From JAVVRI01 sp036654795 (GTDB lineage Bacteria; Bacteroidota; Bacteroidia; Bacteroidales; Tannerellaceae): 9,537 bases of DNA. The DNA is taken from positions 1 to 9,537 of the forward strand of contig JAVVRI010000117.1 of assembly GCA_036654795.1 (NCBI GenBank), given 5' to 3'. The translations under genes were made by a program, and so were the position numbers. Of this stretch, positions 1 through 6,710 are shown one piece after another. The first letter of the stretch is position 1. Every line of letters starts with the position of its first letter. The notes under the pieces were generated by a model. The model was not told the origin of the DNA, did not search any database, and saw only the letters and a program-made list of their open reading frames with translations.

Positions 1-1857
1 AGCGCGATGTACGAAAACATGCCGTGGGATTCGCCATATGATGAGAATGGTAACCTAATACAGGAAGTCAAGCCAAAGAATTGGGTGAGTTCCGACCATT
101 ATAACTATCAGTACGACTTGCAATGGAATTATGAGAAGAAGACGGCTTATGAGTTTTTAGGTAATGTGGATTTTGATATTAAAATTACTGATTGGTTAAC
201 TTTTTCTTCGGTGAATAACTATAAGTATAACAGTGTTGCCATGAAGAATTATAATGATCCTCGTTCTTCAGGAGGCCAGTCTGATAATGGGAAGTTGGAA
301 GATCAGACAACGAGCATTTATCGTATTTACTCCAATCAGTTGCTTCGCTTTAATAAAGTGTTTGGCAAACATTCGGTAAATGCACTTTTTGCTTATGAGT
401 GGAATTCATATACGGGTACCGTGCTCGACCAGATTGCTACCGGCTTCGCACCAGGCTTTGCCGTGGGTGATGCTACGATTGTGCCTTATAAAGCAAAGGG
501 AAGCCAGAATGAATGGGCTGTTCAGTCTTTGCTGTTTAATGCAAATTATGCGTACGACAATCGTTATTTGTTTCAGTTCTCGTTTCGTCGTGACGGTGCT
601 TCCAACTTTGGGGAAAATGCAAAGTATGGTAATTTCTTTTCTCTGAGTGGAGGTTGGAATATCCATCAGGAAGCATTCTTTGATGTGGATTGGGTACAAC
701 AATTGAAGTTGCGTGCCAGCTACGGTTCGGTAGGTAACCGCCCGAAAGAACTTTATCCGCAATATGCTCTTTATAGTATGGGAAATGGATATAATGAACT
801 GCCCGGAGCAATTATTTCTCAGGTGGCTAATCCTGATCTGACTTGGGAAAAGACTTATACGGCAGGTGTAGGTGTTGACGCCTACTTATTCGACCGACTG
901 ACGGTTAATTTGGATTATTATAATAAGAAGACAACCGACCTATTATATAATGTACCTCTGCCAGGTGTAACGGGTGTGAAAGGTGTGTTCCGTAATGTGG
1001 GCTCAGTCAATAATAATGGTTTCGAAGCTTCTGTTGCTGTGGATATTTTAAAAGGTGGCGACTGGAAATGGAACGTAGCGGCTAATATTGGCATCAACCG
1101 TAATGAAGTAAAAGAACTTTATGGTGACAAACAACAGATTATTATTGCAAACGCCAATTCAGGAATCTTAGGTCCGATCGATAAGATACTGACTCCGGGT
1201 AAAGATGTGGATACATGGTATGCCACGGAATGGGCAGGTGTTAATGCGGAAACGGGTGCTCCCGAATGGTACACGACGAATGAAGAGGGGGAACGTGTGA
1301 GGACTTCAAAGTATAGCGATGCTTCGAAACATCAGGTCGTATGCGGTAAGACTACTCCAGACTTTTATGGAGGTTTCTCTACCGATTTATCTTGGCGGAA
1401 TTTTGATCTGTCGGCTATCTTTAGTTATTCGGTAGGTGGTGAGATTTATAACTACTCTCGCTCTGTATTTGATTCCGATGGTGCTTACACGACTTATAAC
1501 CAGCAAAAACTATTGAGCGACTGGAGTCGTTGGGAAAAGCCGGGCGATAACGCAACACATCCGAGAGCGGAGTATCAGAATAAGTCTTTGTCGAACAAAC
1601 CGTCTTCCCGTTATTTGGAAGAGGCTTCTTATTTGCGCTTGCGCAACCTGACTATTGGTTACAGCATTCCGTTAAAATGGAAGTATATTTCCGACTTGCG
1701 CGTTTCTGCCTCAGGTGAGAACTTGTTTGTGATCTCAGGTTTCTCCGGCATTGACCCAGAGCTGCCTGCCATTACAAATTCTGGCAAAGCAGGCGTAGCC
1801 TCTTCTCCTTATCCACAGACACGTAAGTTTATGTTTGGACTGAATGTATCATTTTAA
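1..1857 (+). CDS. SusC/RagA-family TonB-dependent outer-membrane transporter (5' partial)
   Basis: This is the C-terminal part of a SusC-like transporter, which imports glycan fragments across the outer membrane using TonB energy and pairs with a SusD lid. The frame is open to the left edge (codons for Ser-Ala precede the first Met at 7), so the gene begins outside the window. About 618 codons are present, against roughly 1,000 or more in the family, so the signal peptide, carboxypeptidase-like domain, TonB box and plug are off-window. What remains is beta-barrel: alternating aromatic-rich strands, the segment FSFRRDGASNFG, the GVTGVKGVFRNVGSVNNNGFE region, and the late motifs LRLRNLTIGYSIPLKW and SASGENLFVISGFSGIDPELP that recur near SusC C-termini. 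The protein ends in NVSF; a terminal Phe is typical of barrels inserted by BamA. It stops with tandem TAA TAA codons (1855-1860), and the SusD gene follows 15 bp later. Substrate cannot be read from this part. Confidence 0.97.
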   Translation, partial: SAMYENMPWDSPYDENGNLIQEVKPKNWVSSDHYNYQYDLQWNYEKKTAYEFLGNVDFDIKITDWLTFSSVNNYKYNSVAMKNYNDPRSSGGQSDNGKLEDQTTSIYRIYSNQLLRFNKVFGKHSVNALFAYEWNSYTGTVLDQIATGFAPGFAVGDATIVPYKAKGSQNEWAVQSLLFNANYAYDNRYLFQFSFRRDGASNFGENAKYGNFFSLSGGWNIHQEAFFDVDWVQQLKLRASYGSVGNRPKELYPQYALYSMGNGYNELPGAIISQVANPDLTWEKTYTAGVGVDAYLFDRLTVNLDYYNKKTTDLLYNVPLPGVTGVKGVFRNVGSVNNNGFEASVAVDILKGGDWKWNVAANIGINRNEVKELYGDKQQIIIANANSGILGPIDKILTPGKDVDTWYATEWAGVNAETGAPEWYTTNEEGERVRTSKYSDASKHQVVCGKTTPDFYGGFSTDLSWRNFDLSAIFSYSVGGEIYNYSRSVFDSDGAYTTYNQQKLLSDWSRWEKPGDNATHPRAEYQNKSLSNKPSSRYLEEASYLRLRNLTIGYSIPLKWKYISDLRVSASGENLFVISGFSGIDPELPAITNSGKAGVASSPYPQTRKFMFGLNVSF

Positions 1858-1872
1858 TAAACAAAGAAAAAG

Positions 1873-3579
1873 ATGAAAAAGATTGCTATACTGGCACTCG
1901 CTGCCATTACCACAATAACGGGATGTGATATTGATCGTTTGCCGAACGACAGATATTCTGCTGATAAAATTATGGCAGATAAAGCGGCTGCATTGGATAT
2001 TTTGCTTAATGGCTGCTATGCCAAAATGAAAAATGCTGCGGATGTGTTTCATCGTACGGGTGAATATCCGGGTGATAATATCTGTAAGGATAAACCAACC
2101 ACTAATCCCTTTGGTACCTATATTACCTATCAGCATACAGTAAACAACGGACAACTTTCTTCTACATGGAATAATGCGTATACCATCATATCGCAAGCTA
2201 GCGACTTAATGAAGTTGGCCTCAGAAGGAGAATCGGCAGCGGTAGATCAGAAGTTGGGCGAAGCTTATTATATGCGCGGACAGATGTATTTTTATTTGGC
2301 TCGTGTGTTTGCTCGTCCTTATTATCAAGATCCGGACAAGAACTTAGGACTGCCTATCGTTAATGGTATGCCGGAAGATATTGTTAATCTTAAATTGCCA
2401 GATCGTTCCACCATACGCGAAACATATGATCAGGCAATCAGTGACTTGAAAAAGGCTGAATCCTTAATGACGAAGTTTACTTCTGCTGCCTATGTTTCTA
2501 AGTACGCTGCACAAGCAATGTTGGCTAAAGTCTATACGTACATGAGTGGCACGTTTGAAAATCCGGATCAGAAGTATGCCGAATCTGCTGCTGCTTATGC
2601 CAATGAAGTGATCGAGAAAGGACCTTTTAAGTTGTTGAATCGAGATGTCTTTATGAAGTATAATGAATATGCACCGGACAATGCTGTGCAGACAGAAACA
2701 ATTTTTGCCGTTAAATTTGTTGCTTCTGAAATAACGAACTATTCGGCACAGATTGGTAGCATGTATGCAACTATCGGTGAAGTTGGTTGGGGTGAGATTT
2801 ATGCAAGTGCCAAATATTTGGATTTGCTGTATGAAACAGGTAAAGGAAAAGATGCCCGAGAAGCCTTTATTCGCCCGGATTATAAATTGACTGATGGTGC
2901 GAAAATACGCGCCTTTCGCTTTATCTACAACGTAAAGAATAGTAGTAACGCATTGACTGGTTATAGCTATAAACAGGGCGTGGCTACTGTTGGAGGCGAT
3001 GGCTTGCTTACATCGGTAAATATGGGTACAGAAGCAAGTCCCAAAATGTATGCGTTAAAATTGGTTGATAAGGATAAGAAAAAGTACTCAATCGAATATA
3101 ACGGTGAAACATATATTGGAGATGATGACTATTACATGAATGACAGCCAAGGCCATCCTAAGTTTTTTATCTATAAGTGTTCTTTGCAAGACGGTGTGAG
3201 CCATTTATATTCTCCAACGATTACTCGTTTAGCTGAGATGTATCTGATTCGTGCCGAGGCAAACGCTAAGATGGGTAAATATACGGATGCGCTGAAGGAT
3301 CTGAACATCGTTCGCGAACGTTCATTACCCGGTGAAGGTTACAAGTCTTTGGATGTTACGAATGCACATCGGCTGATTATGAAAGAACGTCAGCTCGAAT
3401 TTGCCTTTGAGGCCGACCGTGGCTTTGATGTGTATCGCGTAGGGGAGACCATGACTCGCCATTATCCCGGTTACCACAACGGATTGGAGGAGTTTCAGGC
3501 AACCAGCCCGTTGGCTATTCAGTATATTCCGCAATCTGAAATAAATGCTTATCCCGGAACGTTGACGCAAAATCCGTAA
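1873..3579 (+). CDS. SusD/RagB-family glycan-binding surface lipoprotein
   Basis: This 568-residue protein is the surface glycan-binding partner that closes over the SusC barrel and hands it oligosaccharides. The N-terminus is a lipoprotein signal: Lys-Lys, a hydrophobic run, then ITGC with Cys18 as the predicted lipidated residue. The following DIDRLP contains two acidic residues, partly resembling the acidic surface-export signals of Bacteroides lipoproteins. The N-terminal SusD-like region holds the TPR-type helices, with WNNAY at 99-103 and the diagnostic LGEAYYMRGQMYFYLARVF at 128-146. The RagB/SusD C-terminal region has RLAEMYLIRAEANAKMG (from 452) and ends with IPQSEINAYPGTLTQNP, a classic SusD ending. 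Length is normal for the family and the frame is intact. Start: ATG at 1873 sits after an A-rich stretch (aaagaaaaag), the usual Bacteroides leader without a strong Shine-Dalgarno site. The 15-bp gap to SusC and 9-bp gap to the sulfatase start indicate co-transcription. Family assignment is firm; the ligand is unknown. Confidence 0.97.
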   Translation: MKKIAILALAAITTITGCDIDRLPNDRYSADKIMADKAAALDILLNGCYAKMKNAADVFHRTGEYPGDNICKDKPTTNPFGTYITYQHTVNNGQLSSTWNNAYTIISQASDLMKLASEGESAAVDQKLGEAYYMRGQMYFYLARVFARPYYQDPDKNLGLPIVNGMPEDIVNLKLPDRSTIRETYDQAISDLKKAESLMTKFTSAAYVSKYAAQAMLAKVYTYMSGTFENPDQKYAESAAAYANEVIEKGPFKLLNRDVFMKYNEYAPDNAVQTETIFAVKFVASEITNYSAQIGSMYATIGEVGWGEIYASAKYLDLLYETGKGKDAREAFIRPDYKLTDGAKIRAFRFIYNVKNSSNALTGYSYKQGVATVGGDGLLTSVNMGTEASPKMYALKLVDKDKKKYSIEYNGETYIGDDDYYMNDSQGHPKFFIYKCSLQDGVSHLYSPTITRLAEMYLIRAEANAKMGKYTDALKDLNIVRERSLPGEGYKSLDVTNAHRLIMKERQLEFAFEADRGFDVYRVGETMTRHYPGYHNGLEEFQATSPLAIQYIPQSEINAYPGTLTQNP

Positions 3580-3588
3580 TCGAAGGTG

Positions 3589-5094
3589 ATGAATATTAAT
3601 TATTATACATTAAGTGTGCTGGCAGGGTTCTCCCTGCCAGCCTCATTACAAGCACAGCAACAACCGAATGTGATAGTGATCGTTGCTGACGATTTGGGGT
3701 ATGGAGACTTGAGCTGTTACGGAGCTACTGCCCTAAAGACGCCGGGTATGGATCGGGTTGCTAACGAAGGTTTGCGTTTTACGCAGGGCTATTGTACGGC
3801 AGCCACTTCTACACCCAGTCGGTATTCCTTGTTGACAGGGCTTTATCCTTGGACAAATCAAGAGGCAAGAATACTTCCAGGAAACGCTGCCCTGATTATT
3901 GATACACAACGTATCACGTTACCAAAGATGATGAAGCAGGCAGGCTATGTGACCGGAACGGTTGGTAAATGGCATTTAGGACTGGGTGACGGAGGGGTGG
4001 ATTGGAACGAAGCGATTACTCCTGGCGCAAAGGAGGTTGGATATGACTATTCTTTCATACAGGCAGCGACAAACGACCGCGTCCCATGTATTTATATAGA
4101 GAATGGAAAGGGCGTCAATCTTGATCCGAATGATCCGCTTTATGTTAGTTACAGACGAAATTATAAAGGGGAACCTACGGGACAAAACAATCCGGAAATG
4201 CTTCGGATGCACCCGAGTGTAGGGCATGCAGGATCAATCGTAAACGGTGTTCCTCGTATTGGCTATCAAAAGGGAGGTAAGGTTGCCCAGTGGAGAGACG
4301 AAGAGATGGCAGCGCTGTTCCTTGATAAGGCAAAAAGTTTCTTGAAGGATAATAAAGACAAACCGTTTTTTCTCTATTATGGCTTACATCAGCCACATGT
4401 ACCCCGTGTCCCGAACGAAGCTTTTGTAGGCAAATCGGGTATGGGGCCTCGCGGAGATGTTATATTGGAAGCCGATTGGTGCGTCGATGAATTCCTAAAA
4501 GAATTGGATAATCTAGGATTGGCGGAGAATACGCTGGTGATTCTTACCAGTGATAATGGTCCTGTTTTGGATGATGGTTACAAAGATCAAGCTGTTGAAA
4601 TGATTGGCAATCATCAGACTGCCGGATTGCTTCGTGGGGGGAAATGCAGTTTGTATAATGGTGGAACGTGTGTTCCCTTTATGCTTCGTTGGCCGGCGGT
4701 GGTTAAGCCGGGTGTTTCCGATGCGCTGATTTGTCAGATTGATTTGCTGGCTTCTTTGTCTTCGCTGCTTGGCCAGACTTATTCGGACAAGACGGATAGT
4801 CAGAACACGTTGCCCGTCTTTTTGGGTAAAAGCAAGGACGGACGCATGGAGCTAGTGACGGAAGGTATGCATAATTACGCATTTCATCAAGGCGATTGGG
4901 TGATGATTCCCCCTTATCCTAGCCCATATTCAAATGCCGAGGATGGTTATGGTAACAGCTATCAATTGTACAACGTAAAGGAAGATATTGCGCAAAAAAA
5001 CAACTTGGCTGTTAAGGAACCAAAGCGCCTTCGTCAAATGATGATGACGTTTGAAAGATTGAAGCGCGAAACCGGTAAGATAACAAATTTCTAA
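3589..5094 (+). CDS. Exported serine-type formylglycine-dependent sulfatase (arylsulfatase A-like, S1 family)
   Basis: This protein hydrolyses sulfate esters, most likely on a sugar of the imported glycan, probably in the periplasm. It has 501 residues from the ATG at 3589. An in-frame GTG immediately upstream (3586) would add one residue, but ATG is the more likely start. A signal peptide (about 1-22, LPASLQA) suggests signal-peptidase I export. Visible active-site elements are the metal-binding DD at 34-35; STPSRYSLLTG at 74-84, which fits the sulfatase signature with Ser74 in place of Cys as the formylglycine precursor; GKWHLG at 126-131 (Lys127, His129); GLHQPH at 265-270; and SDNG at 321-324 (Asp322, Asn323, metal ligands). 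The C-terminal YQLYNVKEDIAQKNNLA is the usual sulfatase ending. A Ser-type site requires a radical-SAM maturase (anSME), not seen here. It lies 9 bp after the SusD gene, so it belongs to the same operon. Sulfatase family is certain; subfamily and sulfate position are not assigned. Confidence 0.95.
   Translation: MNINYYTLSVLAGFSLPASLQAQQQPNVIVIVADDLGYGDLSCYGATALKTPGMDRVANEGLRFTQGYCTAATSTPSRYSLLTGLYPWTNQEARILPGNAALIIDTQRITLPKMMKQAGYVTGTVGKWHLGLGDGGVDWNEAITPGAKEVGYDYSFIQAATNDRVPCIYIENGKGVNLDPNDPLYVSYRRNYKGEPTGQNNPEMLRMHPSVGHAGSIVNGVPRIGYQKGGKVAQWRDEEMAALFLDKAKSFLKDNKDKPFFLYYGLHQPHVPRVPNEAFVGKSGMGPRGDVILEADWCVDEFLKELDNLGLAENTLVILTSDNGPVLDDGYKDQAVEMIGNHQTAGLLRGGKCSLYNGGTCVPFMLRWPAVVKPGVSDALICQIDLLASLSSLLGQTYSDKTDSQNTLPVFLGKSKDGRMELVTEGMHNYAFHQGDWVMIPPYPSPYSNAEDGYGNSYQLYNVKEDIAQKNNLAVKEPKRLRQMMMTFERLKRETGKITNF
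3619..3640 (+). other. Perfect GC-rich inverted repeat in sulfatase signal-peptide codons
   Basis: CTGGCAGGG (3619-3627) and its exact reverse complement CCCTGCCAG (3632-3640) flank a TTCT loop, giving a 9-bp hairpin in the mRNA starting 30 nt after the sulfatase ATG. It covers codons 11 to the first base of codon 18. No T tract follows, so it is not an intrinsic terminator. It could slow translation of the sulfatase or protect the 3' end of a processed SusC-SusD message; both roles are inference. Chance is possible but unlikely for a 9-bp, mostly G+C stem in this AT-leaning sequence. Confidence 0.6.
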
Positions 5095-5116
5095 ATCGTA
5101 GTTTATCTGTTTATCC

Positions 5117-5147
5117 TTTGTAGTGTGAATAAAATGCTTTAATTTTG
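5117..5147 (+). promoter_or_regulatory. Candidate Bacteroides-type promoter for the GH109 gene
   Basis: The 89-bp gap between the sulfatase and GH109 genes contains TTTG (5117-5120) and, after a 19-bp spacer, TAATTTTG (5140-5147). This fits the known Bacteroides primary-sigma consensus of -33 TTTG and -7 TAnnTTTG separated by about 19-21 bp. Transcription would start near 5150-5155, giving a short leader of about 30 nt before the ATG at 5184. That leader ends in the A-rich stretch aataaaaagaac, which is typical of the group. No terminator is visible after the sulfatase, so GH109 may also receive read-through from the upstream operon. Confidence 0.6.
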
Positions 5148-5183
5148 CTGATTCAAGAAAAAACTTAATATAATAAAAAGAAC

Positions 5184-6593
5184 ATGGAAAACACTCGTCG
5201 TTCGTTTTTAAAAAACATGGCTGTCGCAGGACTAGGTACTGCAGGCATTGCTTTGAGTACAAATGCTGCCGCCTCTACGGTCGCAGCTGGGGCAGAAGCT
5301 CAACCTAAAAAGAAACCGGTAGCTAAAAGTGATGGGAAACTTCGCTTTGGCTTTATTGGAACCGGATCAAGATGCCACGAGCATATTAATAATGTATTGG
5401 CAATTCCGGGAAATGTGATTGTTGCTATCTGTGACATCCAGCAAGGCCCGATTGACAAGACACTGAAGCATATTGCTAAATTCAACGTAACTCCTCCTAA
5501 AGTATATAAAGGTGGCGAACGCGAATTCGAAAGCATGCTGAATAATGAAGAGTTCGATTGCGTAATCATTGCCAGCCCATGGGAATGGCACGTACCGATG
5601 TCGGTAGCTGCCATGAAAGCCGGTGTGCCTTATGTAGGCGTAGAAGTATCTGCCGCTAACACGGTTGAGGAATGCTGGGATCTGGTAAACGTATCCGAAG
5701 CAACAGGTAGCCACCTGAACATTATGGAGAATGTTTGCTATCGTCGCGACTGCATGGCAGCCCTGAAGATGGTACGCGCCGGTATGTTTGGCGAAATACT
5801 GCATGGCGAATGTGGATATGAGCACGACTTGCGCGAAGTGAAGTTTAATGATGGAGAACATTATAATTATGTACCCGGAGGGGAACTGCGCATGGGGCCG
5901 ACAGCCTTTGCAGAAGCTCAATGGCGTACGAACCACTCTGTTACTCGTAATGGTGATATTTATCCGACTCACGGCATAGGGCCGATCGCTAATTGTTTGG
6001 ACATTAACCGTGGCAACCGCTTCTTGTCTCTTAGCTCAATGGCTACCCAATCTCGCGGTCTGCATAAGTATATTGTGGATAATGGTGGTGCTAACCATCC
6101 GTTGGCAAATGTTCGTTTTAATTGTGGTGACATTGTAACTTCCATGATTAAATGTGCGAATGGTCAGACAGTAATCGTTACACACGACACGAACTCTCCT
6201 CGTCCTTATTCTTTAGGCTTCCGTGTACAGGGTACCGAAGGTCTTTGGATGAATGATGGCGACCATGTGTATGTACAAGGCAAATCCAAACCTCACCGTT
6301 GGGACGATTCAGAAGAATGGTTCAAGAAGTATGACCACAAGCTGTGGAGCTCATTGGAAGCTCAAGCTGCTCAAGCCGGTCATGGTGGTATGGACTTTAT
6401 CATGATGTACGACCTGCTGGACGCAATTAAAAACAAGAAACCGGCTCCTATGGATTGCTATGACGCAGCCGCATGGAGTGCTATTTCCGGTTTGTCTGAG
6501 ATGTCTATTGCTCGTGGTGGTGCTTTGGTTGACTTCCCTGACTTTACACGTGGCCAGTGGATTCACCGTAAGAGTGCATTTGCTCTTGAATAG
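5184..6593 (+). CDS. GH109-family NAD-dependent glycosidase (Gfo/Idh/MocA fold), probable alpha-N-acetylgalactosaminidase
   Basis: GH109 enzymes cleave glycosides through transient oxidation by a tightly bound NAD; the characterised activity is mainly exo-alpha-N-acetylgalactosaminidase, including blood-group A antigen. The protein has 469 residues. Its N-terminus TRRSFLK (4-10) followed by a hydrophobic, Ala/Gly-rich stretch is a twin-arginine (Tat) signal, fitting export of a folded NAD enzyme. The Rossmann dinucleotide loop is IGTGSRC (58-64). The Gfo/Idh core has ASPWEWHVPM (130-139), GVEVS (152-156, Glu154) and ENVCYRRD (182-189). GH109-typical blocks follow: GYEHDLREVKFNDG (211-224), QWRTNHS (246-252), YPTHGIGP (260-267, His263 in the expected active-site position), RPYSLGFRVQGTEG, GHGGMDF and DFPDFTRGQW near the end. 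The frame is intact and length is normal. The start at 5184 supplies the Tat signal. Family is firm; the exact sugar specificity is inferred. It is last in the plus-strand cluster, 17 bp before the terminator hairpin, and has its own promoter candidate. Confidence 0.93.
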   Translation: MENTRRSFLKNMAVAGLGTAGIALSTNAAASTVAAGAEAQPKKKPVAKSDGKLRFGFIGTGSRCHEHINNVLAIPGNVIVAICDIQQGPIDKTLKHIAKFNVTPPKVYKGGEREFESMLNNEEFDCVIIASPWEWHVPMSVAAMKAGVPYVGVEVSAANTVEECWDLVNVSEATGSHLNIMENVCYRRDCMAALKMVRAGMFGEILHGECGYEHDLREVKFNDGEHYNYVPGGELRMGPTAFAEAQWRTNHSVTRNGDIYPTHGIGPIANCLDINRGNRFLSLSSMATQSRGLHKYIVDNGGANHPLANVRFNCGDIVTSMIKCANGQTVIVTHDTNSPRPYSLGFRVQGTEGLWMNDGDHVYVQGKSKPHRWDDSEEWFKKYDHKLWSSLEAQAAQAGHGGMDFIMMYDLLDAIKNKKPAPMDCYDAAAWSAISGLSEMSIARGGALVDFPDFTRGQWIHRKSAFALE

Positions 6594-6610
6594 GATGAAC
6601 GCATAGATAA

Positions 6611-6662
6611 GCAAAATAAAAAGGGCTGTCGTACTTTTGGTATGACAGCCCTTTTTATTTGC
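6611..6662. terminator. Bidirectional intrinsic terminator between convergent GH109 and GH3 genes
   Basis: Left arm 6611-6634 and right arm 6640-6662 pair almost perfectly around a TTTTG loop (6635-6639). The GC-rich centre is AGGGCTGTC with GACAGCCCT, extended inward by TAC/GTA and a G-T wobble, and outward by an A tract and a T tract with a single bulged A. The outer tracts give a run of U at the 3' side of the stem on either strand, so it can stop transcripts from both directions. It lies 17 bp after the GH109 stop and 48 bp beyond the GH3 stop. Confidence 0.93.
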
Positions 6663-6710
6663 TTGAACCGTTGAATGGCAAGCGGTGGCTTATGATCCTT
6701 GTTCTTTTCT

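Noticed and set aside
3586..3588. GTG as start of the sulfatase gene
   Set aside because: The next codon is ATG at 3589 and gives the same signal peptide without the extra residue. ATG is the preferred start, though one residue of uncertainty remains.
3619..3640. Intrinsic terminator after the SusD gene
   Set aside because: The stem is strong but lies inside the sulfatase frame and is followed by CCTCATTACA-type sequence with no T tract.
5112..5120. TATCCTTTG as a -7 promoter element
   Set aside because: It has three bases between TA and TTTG instead of two, and its TTTG serves better as the -33 box for TAATTTTG at 5140-5147.
5367..5972. Minus-strand open frame of 201 codons inside the GH109 gene
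   Set aside because: It is fully antisense to conserved GH109 blocks, with no leader or promoter and an implausible composition. It is a shadow frame.
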